Shown: positions 9,007 through 18,332 of the stretch, in pieces
Numbering within the stretch: the first letter of the stretch is position 1
Layout of the letters: every line of letters begins with the position of its first letter
From: CAVPNY01 sp963706905
Lineage (GTDB): Bacteria; Chloroflexota; Anaerolineae; Anaerolineales; UBA4823
Assembly: GCA_963706905.1 (NCBI GenBank)
Contig: CAVPNY010000009.1
Coordinates: forward strand, 186,001-250,000
Length of the DNA: 64,000 nucleotides
Direction: 5' to 3'
Position numbers and translations under genes: made by a program
The notes under the pieces: generated by a model
What the model was told of the DNA's origin: nothing
What the model saw: the letters and a program-made list of their open reading frames with translations, nothing else
The model's database searches: none

Positions 9007-10014
9007 TCACTGACTCACGATCTGGCTCAATTCTATATAAGCTGAGGTCTCAGCTTCCGCGACCCGCTCAAAGCCGGTTGCAGCTTTTTTTAGGTCCATC
9101 TTGCGAATGGCGTCTGCCAACTCTGGGATCACCGCCATCGATGCACCTAACATTTGGATGGCGGTTGAGAAATCCAACCCAGCCATTGGCTCTGCTTCTT
9201 GAAGAAAAGTGATATATCGGTCGCGCCCGGCAGTGAGGTGATTTCCTTCCAGATCGGGGGGAGAGTTCAGGTACTCGCGTACCTGCCGCAGGCATTTATC
9301 TGCCGTATCCTCTCCCAGCTCCTCTGGCCAATGGGCGATCTCGCTGGCTATCTTTTTCATCGCTGGGATGCCGACCATGCTGACCGGAGGGTGAAGCATC
9401 AATTGACACTGATCGGCAATGGATTTCCGGATGAGCGCTTCGTCTGAGGGGAGTATCTGGGGGATGTCCACGATCGCCAGACGATTGCGTTTGCCCAGGC
9501 CTGGCACATTCACATCCCAGGCCAGTTGTAACTCATTTAGTGGTATTTCTTGAACGGCCTCCTGATCGGTATCGTGAACGTACGCGGTCGCCTCGTCGTA
9601 GCCCACCAACAACACAAAATGGATCAGGATATGCCGCTGGTGATAGAGTTCCGGGTAATAAAGCAGGTGATACATATCCAGCGGCCCAAGCACAGGAGGC
9701 GTATTTCTATCGACAGCTTCCCTCGCCCTGTCCCAGGAAAACCTGAAAGCCCGGTTCTCAATCTCAGCAAAATCGGCACACAACAGTCCAGCCAAATACC
9801 TGTGCTGGCGTGGAGTTGAAATGCCCGTGTACATTTGACGCGGCGGATCGGCTGCGTTAAAGCGCAGATAGGCAAAACCCCCGCCCTGCCCTAATCCCCA
9901 CAAAAATTCGTTCGACCAATCCCGGATCGAACGCCATTCAACCAGATCGCGGATGCCATTGATGGGGCACATGCCATGGCTAGAGCGGTGGGGGATATTC
10001 AAGATTATTTTCAT
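9007..10014 (-). CDS. BtrH N-terminal-domain protein (peptidase/acyltransferase-like fold)
   Basis: The start HRSSHGMCPINGIRDL carries the candidate catalytic Cys of the BtrH/DUF4872 family, and YHQRHILIHFVLLVGYDEATAYVHDTD carries the His/Asp pattern of the papain-like fold. BtrH of butirosin biosynthesis transfers an acyl group from a carrier protein to an amine. Here the partner and substrate are unknown and no carrier protein gene is nearby. The 335 residues include a helical C-terminal domain. Placement between reductases and membrane methyltransferases suggests small-molecule or lipid modification. Confidence 0.72.
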   Translation of the reverse strand: MKIILNIPHRSSHGMCPINGIRDLVEWRSIRDWSNEFLWGLGQGGGFAYLRFNAADPPRQMYTGISTPRQHRYLAGLLCADFAEIENRAFRFSWDRAREAVDRNTPPVLGPLDMYHLLYYPELYHQRHILIHFVLLVGYDEATAYVHDTDQEAVQEIPLNELQLAWDVNVPGLGKRNRLAIVDIPQILPSDEALIRKSIADQCQLMLHPPVSMVGIPAMKKIASEIAHWPEELGEDTADKCLRQVREYLNSPPDLEGNHLTAGRDRYITFLQEAEPMAGLDFSTAIQMLGASMAVIPELADAIRKMDLKKAATGFERVAEAETSAYIELSQIVSQ

Positions 10015-10082
10015 ACTATAACTTCCTCAAATCGAAAACCAGGATTCCAGCACTTCAGGCCATCAAATATCCAATCACATCA

Positions 10083-10688
10083 CTACTCCGAAATTTTTTT
10101 GGAATTCCCAATCCAAAACAAATATCTGGGAACTTGATGACAATAGCGCACATACTCCTCTCCAAGTGAGGCCTGTAAATGCTCCTCTTCGGTAATGACC
10201 ATCCAGTGAACAATCACCCCGTAAAGCACAATCCAAATTATCGAGAACCAGGAAGGCCATTGCACTGTTACCCCGATGACCATAAGATACCCTCCCAGAA
10301 TTTGGGGATTTCTTGTAAACCGATAAGGTCCAGTACTTATCAAGCCTTTCGCCTCGATGCCGAATGCCCGTCGCATTCCAAACCATCCCATCGTGCCAAA
10401 TGCGACAAGGAATCCCAATAGGATGATGACCAATCCCAATATTTGCTGCTGCCTGGAGGTTGGCCCTGCCAACCTCCAGGACAAGGCCCACTCTGGTGGG
10501 TTGAATAAGTATGGAAAAGCCATCAGCCCAGCAAAGACAAGCAATTGGAGGATTGAAGACCAGCCAGTCAAGCGTCCGTGCAAATGATATTCCCGGCGAA
10601 CAATCACTCGAAACACCATGTAAGCAGCTGCCAGCAGCAGGAAAACGCCACCAACAAAAATTGCGGGATTTGAATTCGTGCCAGCCAT
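10083..10688 (-). CDS. Isoprenylcysteine carboxyl methyltransferase-like membrane protein (second copy)
   Basis: About six hydrophobic segments. The family signature is GLISTGPYRFTRNPQILGGYL and TEEEHLQASLGEEYVRYCHQVPRYL, the SAM-binding end of the ICMT/PEMT superfamily. It is only distantly similar to the copy at 6785, so this is not a recent duplication. Two bases separate it from the F420-type reductase upstream (10691), indicating co-translation. Confidence 0.8.
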   Translation of the reverse strand: MAGTNSNPAIFVGGVFLLLAAAYMVFRVIVRREYHLHGRLTGWSSILQLLVFAGLMAFPYLFNPPEWALSWRLAGPTSRQQQILGLVIILLGFLVAFGTMGWFGMRRAFGIEAKGLISTGPYRFTRNPQILGGYLMVIGVTVQWPSWFSIIWIVLYGVIVHWMVITEEEHLQASLGEEYVRYCHQVPRYLFWIGNSKKISE

Positions 10689-10690
10689 CT

Positions 10691-11173
10691 TTACATCCTT
10701 TGATTGGTGTCTTGTTCCCTGATTGGACGCAGGATCGCCATTGCTTTTTCCTGGCAGAATTTCTCCAGGTCGGCGCGAGCTAAGCGCAGGGGTAAACCGT
10801 CGAATAAGGTCATGATGAGGCGGATCATGACCGGATGGCGTTTCAGGCGCAGCTCGATGAAATCAGCGATGCGCCTCGGATCGGTGACCGCCTCCGCGCT
10901 GGCATCAAATTCCCGGTCCCGGATCTGTACCCGGACCTGCGAGTTGGCAATGATATTCTTGAACCAGTCGGCTTCCTGGCCTCGAGCCGAAGCGATATAG
11001 ATTTCGCCATCTACTTCCTCGAACTGGAGCGGGGTGATGCGCGGCAGCCCGGATTTTCGTCCGGTGGTCGTCAGCAGGAGTACCATTCGCCTCGGGCCAA
11101 AGCCGCGTTTGTAATTCGCCGCCATCCGGGCGTTGAGGGGCTTCATGAAATGGTATATCGTTTTGTCAGGCAT
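10691..11173 (-). CDS. Deazaflavin(F420)-dependent nitroreductase-family protein (third copy)
   Basis: 160 residues with FGPRRMVLLLTTTGRKSGLPRI-type entry to the split barrel, then ARGQEADWFKNIIANSQVRV, the conserved glycine/tryptophan turn near the cofactor. It lacks the C-terminal helix of the 5052 copy. Directly upstream of an ICMT-like methyltransferase. Confidence 0.84.
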   Translation of the reverse strand: MPDKTIYHFMKPLNARMAANYKRGFGPRRMVLLLTTTGRKSGLPRITPLQFEEVDGEIYIASARGQEADWFKNIIANSQVRVQIRDREFDASAEAVTDPRRIADFIELRLKRHPVMIRLIMTLFDGLPLRLARADLEKFCQEKAMAILRPIREQDTNQRM

Positions 11174-11200
11174 TGTCGATCGACAAGGTAATGCGAAGAG

Positions 11201-11401
11201 TTAATTACGCGGTTTTAGTCTGGCAGGCAATAGCAGGATGGCGAAAATATTCGCAGCAATGGATAAGCCCAGTAGTAACCCTTGCAAAAAAGCGGTCAAA
11301 TTACTCGTTGGAACATAGCGTTCAACCACAAAAGACAGGTTGAGGGCCAACAAGCCCAACGCAAACCATAACTCCATGCTGTTGAACCATTTGTTTTTCA
11401 T
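11201..11401 (-). CDS. Small membrane protein, two helices
   Basis: 66 residues from MKNKWFNSMELWFALG, chosen because GGAAGGA lies just before this ATG; the Met at 11488 has no such site. Two hydrophobic stretches are joined by a short loop (YVPTSNLTAF). The Arg/Lys-rich end (PARLKPRN) predicts a cytoplasmic C-terminus. No family recognised. Confidence 0.6.
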   Translation of the reverse strand: MKNKWFNSMELWFALGLLALNLSFVVERYVPTSNLTAFLQGLLLGLSIAANIFAILLLPARLKPRN

Positions 11402-11499
11402 GATTAAATTCCTTCCTGGTTCAGCATTTCTCGAACCATGATTAGATGACCAACGCCGCATAACTCCTGAAGGGCAACTAAAAAGCAAGATTTCTCATT

Positions 11500-12681
11500 T
11501 CAGGTTTCCATTTGCTTGGTAATCACTTGAACTTGTGCTCCCATCTTCTCCATATCCTTGAAAAATCGTTGCGGCTCGACAATCCACGCCTGGAACCACA
11601 AACCTGGTTTGCGGATAATTCCATCCAGGTATTGCATCAAACAAGCCACAACCGGAATGGCCGTCAATGCATAGCCATCTTCATGAGAGATCAACACCTC
11701 CACTATGCTGGTGACATTATTCTTTGTACCTCTGGCTTCTAATTTTAGAAGCGTGCCAAAGGGTGGATGCGAAAAAGTATTCAAGCTCCAAAACATGAGC
11801 CGGCTTAATGGTCGTAATCCCGTTTTTGGGAAGAGCCTCACACCAATCATGATAATTGGCGATAGGAACCAGTCTACGAACCAGTTAAATCCACCAACGA
11901 AGAAGCCAGTCTCACGTAGAGTTGGGTACGTCTCCGGTAGGGAACGCATCTCTTCTAGAAACATTGGGATGCAGTACTGGCGACCGAATTTCCCGCCGAA
12001 ATCCATAAACCTTGGGATCATCATCGCCAGCGCGCTTACTTTTTGCCACCGCCTGTCTTTAAAGTGCAGCGTCTGGAAGTTCATGAACTCGCCGACGAAT
12101 TCTTCCATGGTGGCGGGTGAAAGATCGAGAGTGTTCCAATTAATCTTTATCACACTCCCAACATTGGCGGACTCCAGATTGTCAAAACGTTCGGCGCCCA
12201 GGCGCACCATTGCGGCAGGCAGACCAGGATGGAAACCGCCATCGGTAATGAAACATAGTCTGGTGCGCTCAATCTCCCCTTGCATGGATTTCAAGATTTG
12301 CATCTTCGTCGACGAATACTGCACATCCAGGTAATCAATCCTCGCCTCTAAAGCCGCCCTGGCAACTTTCTCCGCATGTTCAGATGTGCTGGATGCGACA
12401 ACAACCATATCCTTTCCGGCGAAAACCTTGTGCAGGCTTTGCAAATCTCCTGCGTCGGCATAAACACCGCTGACACGATTCCCGCCGCACTCAGCATTGA
12501 GTATCGCCGCAGCGTTATTGGCTTTTTCAAGGTTACGTCCAGCCAGTGTTATCAGTACATTCGTCTGCGTTAGAAGAAATCGCGCGATGGGAAGACCTGT
12601 ACTTCCGTATCCACCAAGGATCAAAATATGTTTGGAATTCACGGTTGTTTCCTTATCGAAAGATGCTGAAATGTGGGTCAT
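11500..12681 (-). CDS. Saccharopine dehydrogenase-family NADP-binding protein
   Basis: Rossmann domain at the start: HILILGGYGSTGLPIARFL, then TLAGRNLEKANNAA and YADAGDLQSL, the layout of the saccharopine dehydrogenase N-terminal family. DVQYSSTKMQILK and TDGGFHPGLPAAM match the substrate domain. Several hydrophobic stretches near the C-terminus suggest membrane contact. Relatives include the mycobacterial trans-acting enoyl reductase of glycolipid synthesis, so lipid reduction is as likely as an amino-acid role. The 393-residue length is normal. The substrate is unknown. Confidence 0.78.
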   Translation of the reverse strand: MTHISASFDKETTVNSKHILILGGYGSTGLPIARFLLTQTNVLITLAGRNLEKANNAAAILNAECGGNRVSGVYADAGDLQSLHKVFAGKDMVVVASSTSEHAEKVARAALEARIDYLDVQYSSTKMQILKSMQGEIERTRLCFITDGGFHPGLPAAMVRLGAERFDNLESANVGSVIKINWNTLDLSPATMEEFVGEFMNFQTLHFKDRRWQKVSALAMMIPRFMDFGGKFGRQYCIPMFLEEMRSLPETYPTLRETGFFVGGFNWFVDWFLSPIIMIGVRLFPKTGLRPLSRLMFWSLNTFSHPPFGTLLKLEARGTKNNVTSIVEVLISHEDGYALTAIPVVACLMQYLDGIIRKPGLWFQAWIVEPQRFFKDMEKMGAQVQVITKQMET

Positions 12682-12867
12682 TGGGATTTACCGTGATGAT
12701 TTCCAAAAATCCCGAAATGTTTCAAAACTCGTAATGCTCGCAGAATATTCCATCGGCTTGGTTGTTCAGGCTGTTCCATTTTGAAATGGGTCTCTCCGGG
12801 ATGTCTCGACTGCAACGACCAAGTGCTATCTCCCGTTTCATCTTTTTATATGATCAATGCCACGTAA

Positions 12868-13509
12868 TCACAGAATCAGCAGCAAAAAGGTGATGAAGAT
12901 GGCATTACCCACAACGATGCCAGGGATGTTTGCATACCAGCGGATGCGATGGATGACGGTCAGCCCAACCAGAGTCACAATCGCCTGCCAGCCCATCGCA
13001 ATATAGGCATAGGACTGTTGTATGAACCAGGCGATCCAGTTTTCTCCGGATATATATGGTTGAACTGCAATGCCCGTTTCTGCAAATTCAATGATCTGGT
13101 TTGGGTTGTACATGGTGAGGTCCACCAGCACGAATACGGGTAACGAGACTACTGAGGCCAGCATCACAACTGCGATTACCTGTAGGAATGTTGCTCTGCT
13201 TCCGAGTAATTTACCAAAAAAGTAGCAGGGAATTCCGAGATCCCAGGGCGATCACCAGCGCCCATACGGGAACGACCAGCATCTCCCACCAGTAGGGGTC
13301 AAAGTAGTAAGGGTAATATTGTTCATAAGGGAAAGCTCCCCAACCCAGCGCCTGATAACCGAGCAGCACAATCAACCAGTATGGCAATATACCAAGCAGC
13401 GATGAAACGATTATAAGTGGCCACAGGTTTTTTTCCAGCGAGATGGCTTTCGCAGCTTGGCAGGGTTGATAAAGATGTTTTTGAGATAAAACCAGATGTT
13501 ATTTGTCAA
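12868..13509 (-). pseudogene. YIP1-like membrane protein, frameshifted
   Basis: The start region reads NNIWFYLKNIFINPAK from a TTG at 13509 with AAAGGG upstream. The frame then shifts near 13445 and continues KAISLEKNLWPLIIVSSLLG, EQYYPYYFDPYWWEMLVV, VWALVIALGSRNSLLLF and a tail of hydrophobic helices to the stop at 12868. One missing G (CCAAG-CTGCG on the minus strand) restores the whole frame and the usual family phrase INPAKAxKAIS. Role unknown; the family spans the membrane five or so times. Decay and assembly error are both possible. Confidence 0.6.
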
Positions 13510-13542
13510 TTCGAACCCTTTCAGAGTCTTCGAGCTAGGTAA

Positions 13543-13911
13543 TTAACGAGGATACCCTGCGCGGAGTAGTGAATGGATCAGATAGATTGAACTCGCTACC
13601 AATAAAAAGGCCGTAATCCCACCCGGAAAGTAAGCCCTCCGGTACGTCATTATCCCGATATGCCCAATCCCATTAACCAGCATGATTAATGCAAAAACCC
13701 ATCCCAGGGGAATTGCAAGTGGATGACCAAGCCAGGCAAGTAGTAGTGTGACAAAGCAGAATGTGTACAGGGTAAGGTTAATGCCCACGAACACCGGTTT
13801 TGGCATCTCGCCAATTGGAAAGTTTTTACGGAAACCGGTATGGACCTTTTCAAATAAATGGGCAAGCAAGGCCAAAATTAATCCGAAAACGATCAGAGAA
13901 ATCTCACTCAT
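13543..13911 (-). CDS. HXXEE-domain-like membrane protein
   Basis: 122 residues, about four helices. HLFEKVHTGFRKNFP near the start and NGIGHIGIMTYRRAYFPGGIT in the middle fit the HXXEE family of unknown function, whose conserved His and Glu suggest metal binding. It ends 2 bases from the next upstream gene (13914), so the pair is likely one transcript. Confidence 0.65.
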   Translation of the reverse strand: MSEISLIVFGLILALLAHLFEKVHTGFRKNFPIGEMPKPVFVGINLTLYTFCFVTLLLAWLGHPLAIPLGWVFALIMLVNGIGHIGIMTYRRAYFPGGITAFLLVASSIYLIHSLLRAGYPR

Positions 13912-13913
13912 TC

Positions 13914-14294
13914 CTATCCTGTACCTGGGATCTTGTGAGTAACCGCTAATCCGGTCAAATATGTGGATAAGAAAATCAATGCGAACGGAATCCAGGTACC
14001 CAGCAGGCTAGTGAACATTTCGAAACTGCGGTTGATCAGCACAGCGACGACGAAGAGATCCATTGCAATTACGAATGCGATGAAAATGGCTGCCGTCTTT
14101 AGAGGGGAAGTGTAGTTGAATTTGCGGAAGTAAACCAGCGAGATACCTGCAGTGATTATCGGCGCCGCGATGGCATGGGCTATCAACGCATTTTCCAATG
14201 AAGTGACTGCCATGCCAATTCCTATGGTCGCAAAACATAGCGCCCAGATGATGAAAGCATGCGCGAGAAGAATTGCAATTCTTGAAGCGCTCAT
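13914..14294 (-). CDS. Four-helix membrane protein of unknown function
   Basis: 126 residues with four hydrophobic segments (AHAFIIWALCFATIGIGMAV, IAAPIITAGISLVYF, TAAIFIAFVIAMDLFVVAVL, WIPFALIFLSTYLTGLAV). No catalytic motif is visible and I do not recognise the family. Paired with the HXXEE protein downstream. Confidence 0.65.
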   Translation of the reverse strand: MSASRIAILLAHAFIIWALCFATIGIGMAVTSLENALIAHAIAAPIITAGISLVYFRKFNYTSPLKTAAIFIAFVIAMDLFVVAVLINRSFEMFTSLLGTWIPFALIFLSTYLTGLAVTHKIPGTG

Positions 14295-14381
14295 TATTCT
14301 CCTCTATATGATCATCAACGCCATTGAAACGTATAAAATTTTACGGTGCCAGGTATGATCGATTTAGGTTGATTAAATGTC

Positions 14382-14831
14382 CTATACGGTCAGGTTTTGT
14401 ATCCCATGCCAGATGTGCAAAACAATAAACAACACAGAAATCAATGCATAGGAAAGCGAGTGGCCGATCAGTGCAATCCCGAAAAATATCAGGAAGGGTG
14501 TTATCCGGGGAGCAAGTAATCCAATAGCGCCTTGACTCCAGTCAGAACCAGGCGCCAGGATCAGCGGAATCCAGGAAGCAAAATAGATCAACGTCCCTGC
14601 CAGGTAGAAAATCAACCCCGTTTTGCTCAGATCATCCTTCACCTGCAATGGCATCAAGAGCGGTAAAGCAAACACCAGGATGCGCGCAATATTTTCCGCC
14701 ATCAGTAGCCAGGCTGGTGAATAAGCGTCAGAAATGACTTCCTTTACAGTGATTTTGGGAGCCAGCGCAATATTCCAAATCAATATTGGCACAAGCAACC
14801 AAAAACAGTTCAGCCAGTGGAGCTCAAGCTT
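14382..14831 (-). CDS. Multi-pass membrane protein of unknown function
   Basis: About 149 residues from MKLELHWLNCFWLLVPILIW, with four or five helices. The Met at 14867 is also in frame, but that start would overlap the glycosyltransferase 3' end. No recognisable motif. It lies directly after the glycosyltransferase remnant in the same direction. Confidence 0.6.
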   Translation of the reverse strand, partial: KLELHWLNCFWLLVPILIWNIALAPKITVKEVISDAYSPAWLLMAENIARILVFALPLLMPLQVKDDLSKTGLIFYLAGTLIYFASWIPLILAPGSDWSQGAIGLLAPRITPFLIFFGIALIGHSLSYALISVLFIVLHIWHGIQNLTV

Positions 14832-14841
14832 CATAGCACTC

Positions 14842-16073
14842 TCACCTTGTGCCTGCCATATTCTCATGGATAAGCCGAAGCGCCAGCTCGATTCCCTCCT
14901 CCTGGCGGATTTTTTCTCCCAATGCTCCCGCCTTAGTGCGCATCTCAGGCGATCGCATTTGGCGCAAGGCTTCCGCCATCTGAGCAGCGTTCAATTTATT
15001 GCGCGGGATGGGTTGCGGACCAATGCCTAGCTCGGCCACTTTTTTCCCCCAGATGAATTGGTCTATGATGTGCGGGATGACCAGCATAGGTATTCCTGCC
15101 CGGAAACCCGCCGCCGTGGTGCCAAATCCACCATGGTGCACAAGCCCACTGGCGCGTTCCAGCAGCCAATCATGCGGAATTGAACCGGCATGGAAAACAG
15201 GCGGTGGAATGGAAAGCTTGTTCATGGGTTCATCCCATCCCTGGATAATGGCGCGCTCTCCAGCCTGGAGCACAGCCTCGAGCGTGATTTGCGCTGCTTC
15301 CAGCGCATCTTCGCCACTGATCGCCATTGCGCCCAGGCTGATCGCCACCGGAGGGTCCCCTGCTTCTAAGAAAGCCTGCAACTTATCAGGCGGCTTCCAG
15401 CCTTGTGGCGAGGGAGCGTACCAATAGCCGGTCATGCGGTGGCGCTGCTCCCACAATGGGTTGGGCGGAATTATCTGCGGGCTTATCGGAATCAGGTTGA
15501 GTCTCGGCGAGGTAATGCCTGTGGGTCCCATGGGCGGAAGTCCAACCCGTTTGCGAACCTGGTTCAGCGGACGGGTCATCACCAATCCCATCCCTGCACC
15601 GGCAAGCTTCGTCACTGCTCGTTTAAGAAACGCCTCTGCGGATCGTTTGCGGGTATCGCTTGCGGCATCAACGTGACACTGATCGTTGGCAAGCCCAGTT
15701 TGTCAGCCTCCATGCTGCCGGTGGCGGAGTGCGAAACAACAACCAGGTCAACCCCGCCACACAGCTTGAGCAGATCAGTGTGCGACTTCTCGAGCATGGA
15801 AAACGAGAACTTCATCACCCGCATGAAACCCACCATCCAGTTCGGCGATTTTCGGCGGATCAGTGCCGTTTCGTAACCAATGTCAATATCCGGCCCAATA
15901 GGAGCGAAGGGGATATTGTAGAACTCAACCAGGCTGCGCATAACTGGATGACTCGCCAGGGTTACAGCGTGTCCGACTCCTTGCAACCCAAGCGCCAATG
16001 CAATGTAAGGCTGTACGTCACCGCGTGTGCCGATAGTGGGGATGATAATTTTCTTTCGGGCGTAATTGTTCAT
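14842..16073 (-). pseudogene. UDP-glycosyltransferase (GT1/GT28-type), split by a frameshift
   Basis: The N-terminal half starts MNNYARKKIIIPTIGTRGDV, the donor-independent Rossmann domain of UGT/rhamnosyltransferase-type enzymes (TRGDVQPYIALALGL). The C-terminal half contains the donor-binding site SGLVHHGGFGTTAAGFRAGI and PHIIDQFIWGKKVAELG. The first half ends at a TGA that overlaps a GTG start of the second half by 4 bases (15612-15615), a -1 shift. Protein continuity across the junction (RRFLNEQ to TKLAGAGMG) suggests one ancestral gene of about 410 codons. Such enzymes glycosylate lipids, sterols or polyketides. It could be decayed, an assembly error, or, less likely, a working two-part enzyme. 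Confidence 0.8.
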
Positions 16074-16343
16074 AGCATGTTCAACAAAAAACCCCACGTT
16101 CACCAGGATGGAGGGCGGGAAGCTGAAGCAGGAGAGGAATTTTGGTAATCATAGCAATATTCGAGACGGATCCGACGACAAAATTGCCCATAAGAGTTTA
16201 ATCATTTGTGATTTATTTAGCAATATAAGGGATGTTAACGTTTGGTAAATTCTCACACTCTACAGAGCTGCCAGAAACAATCCGCCAAAGATAATCACAT
16301 CCTGTAAAAAGTGGATGAACCATGCGAAAACATCGATGTCCAG

Positions 16344-17006
16344 TCAAGCAGGGACATAGGACGCAGCGTGGACAAGTCTCTTAATATCCCTGAGCCCGAT
16401 CTTGCCTTTGAAATACCTATCCCCGGCGTTGATGCGCTCCAAAGAAGCACACAGCTCTTGGGCATCAGCCGCGGCTAGCTTTGAGGCATTGTTGCAGGAC
16501 ACGGCGACAAGCATTCTGGCAGTCGTCGGGCTCACCCATTGCACCCTGGTCAAATCAGCCAGCAGAGTGAGGGCATCGAGGACCTCAGCATCCACACCGG
16601 TCGAATTGATCAACTCGGCTCTGCTCTCGGCGCTGGCTGTCGCTTCGTACAGCGCAGCCGTATCGCGTATTCCGCTTTCTTCAAGCCTGGAGATTTCCTC
16701 TTTTGGCAGCCAATCGAAATCTTTCAACGAAAAGGGCTTTGGGAAATAGCTCTCGATTTCCCGCCTGAGTAAGATCAGATACTGCGGATCTATACCGGTA
16801 GCGGATGCTGCTGCGTCCAGGCGTCTGGGGGTCTTAAGCTCAGTGCGGAGGTGTGCAAGCGTCTGGATACCGTGACTTTCGAGAGTTTTCATTTTATTGG
16901 CTATCTCATCCAAAAGGGAAGCACGGCTCGGCACAAGGTCGGTCAACTCAATCCGTTTGCGCAAATCGTCAAGACTGACTTTATCAGCGTCGATATAGTA
17001 TGACAT
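16344..17006 (-). CDS. DUF4332 helix-hairpin-helix protein
   Basis: 220 residues containing paired helical repeats of the DUF4332 type: GIQTLAHLRTELKTPRRLDA, then LEESGIRDTAALYEATASAE, then WVSPTTARMLVAVSCNNASK, each resembling helix-hairpin-helix elements that may bind nucleic acid. After the TGA at 16344-16346 the same frame stays open to 16260 and encodes a hydrophobic helix (FAWFIHFLQDVIIFGGLFL), so the ancestral protein may have had a membrane anchor now cut off by the stop. Confidence 0.7.
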   Translation of the reverse strand: MSYYIDADKVSLDDLRKRIELTDLVPSRASLLDEIANKMKTLESHGIQTLAHLRTELKTPRRLDAAASATGIDPQYLILLRREIESYFPKPFSLKDFDWLPKEEISRLEESGIRDTAALYEATASAESRAELINSTGVDAEVLDALTLLADLTRVQWVSPTTARMLVAVSCNNASKLAAADAQELCASLERINAGDRYFKGKIGLRDIKRLVHAASYVPA

Positions 17007-17029
17007 GCTTGCTCACTTTTTCATTCTAC

Positions 17030-17533
17030 TCAACCCGGATTAGCCTTGAGCCCCTTGCGGATCTCTTTCCGGGCCCACAGATAATGACTGCTGGTAGCGG
17101 AAACAAAGTACGCGCCCAGTGTGTTCCCTTGGGTCCAGACATACCGTCCCACCGTGAATAGCTCCTCATTGGACAGCGCTCAAATCACAGTCAGTATTTC
17201 CTGATGCGAGGCATGGAACTGCTCCATCACTTCGCTCAAGCGTCGATGGCGGTGCTTCTCAAAAATCATCTGGTTGAGCTGTGGCGTCTGATTCCATTTA
17301 TATCCCGGCGCTGGCACGGCGGGGATCTCCCCCTGCAGCCCGGCTCGATACCACCCTAGCAACATCTGCTCCCACTCAATCAAATGAGCCAATACATCCT
17401 TTACAGACCACTCGCCAACTACTCCAGTAGCGACCATCTGTTCGGGCGTTAAAGTCTCCAGGAATGTCTCCAACGCCCCACGCTCCTGGTCGATCGCCGC
17501 TAATAGGTCAGTCTTATTCGTTGGTCTCGGCAT
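17030..17533 (-). pseudogene. ClbS/DfsB-family four-helix protein with internal TGA
   Basis: Starts MPRPTNKTDLLAAIDQERGA and has WSVKDVLAHLIEWEQMLLGW, the metal/helix region of the ClbS/DfsB (DinB-like) family. ClbS protects against colibactin by hydrolysing its cyclopropane; others are of unknown role. An in-frame TGA at 17180-17182 interrupts ILTVI and ALSNEELFTVG. The same frame then gives YVWTQGNTLGAYF and SHYLWARKEIRKGL up to 17030. The restored 167 codons match the usual family length, so this is a single nonsense change and not a frameshift. Confidence 0.78.
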
Positions 17534-17775
17534 CGCTTATTCCCTTTTGCATCTCGGATATTGATATGTGCGTAACAGCCTGGGTTCGAACCGGATTTTA
17601 TCACTGATGCCCTTAATGCGCACCGCAAATTTGATCGGTTTTCCAGCTTCTGCCAGCCAAATTACCGAAAATTCCCGCAACCTGCATCGAGACAGCATCT
17701 GGCAACCTATATATACTGGCAGCAGGTAAAAAATACAGGCCACAACCCACCGCCCAAGCAAAAAGGAGTTGCAAA

Positions 17776-18267
17776 ATGGACCAAATTTCTAGCTATCAAG
17801 TGTTTCCCCTGGGTGTAATTCGGCGCACTCAGGACGAAATTCAGCTACTGATCGAGACACCATACCGCGCTGCCCTACACGAGTTGGAGCATTTCAGCCA
17901 CGTCATCGTCTTCTGGTGGGCTGACCGCTTCAACTCGCCTGAGACTCGCACAATCATGCAGTGCGAACCGCCGTATGCTCCGGGGCACACTACAGGCATG
18001 TTCGCTACCCGCTCCCCGATCCGCCCCAATCCACTGATGATAACCACCTGCAAGCTGCTGGAGATCGATGAAGCCAGCGGCGTGGTGACGGTGGCTGATT
18101 TGGATGCTGTCGATGGTACCCCAATCCTTGACCTTAAAGCGTACTTCCCCGTATGCGATCGGGTTCAAAAGGCGACCATCCCTGCCTGGCTGGATGGCTG
18201 GCCGGAATGGATGCCTGAGAAAGGCATCGGTCTGGAAGAGGGCGAAGCAGAACTGTTTGCCGTTTAG
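17776..18267 (+). CDS. trmO: tRNA (N6-threonylcarbamoyladenosine37-N6)-methyltransferase TrmO-like
   Basis: TrmO/TsaA (UPF0066) family: VFPLGVIRRT at the start, LEHFSHVIVFWWADR, then the signature GMFATRSPIRPNPL and ADLDAVDGTPILDLKAYFP. The enzyme methylates t6A at position 37 of certain tRNAs using SAM. At 163 residues it is the short form without the C-terminal extension seen in E. coli. It is the first plus-strand gene of the element, divergent from the ClbS remnant. Confidence 0.85.
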   Translation: MDQISSYQVFPLGVIRRTQDEIQLLIETPYRAALHELEHFSHVIVFWWADRFNSPETRTIMQCEPPYAPGHTTGMFATRSPIRPNPLMITTCKLLEIDEASGVVTVADLDAVDGTPILDLKAYFPVCDRVQKATIPAWLDGWPEWMPEKGIGLEEGEAELFAV

Positions 18268-18332
18268 CTTTGTTATAATGAAATCCGGCAGGGAAACAGG
18301 CTACTGCCGGATTACTTTTTCAGCAGGCGAAT

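Noticed and set aside
17030..17533. TGA read as a sense codon in this organism
   Set aside because: TGA ends many intact genes in the window, for example the permease genes, so general recoding is excluded.
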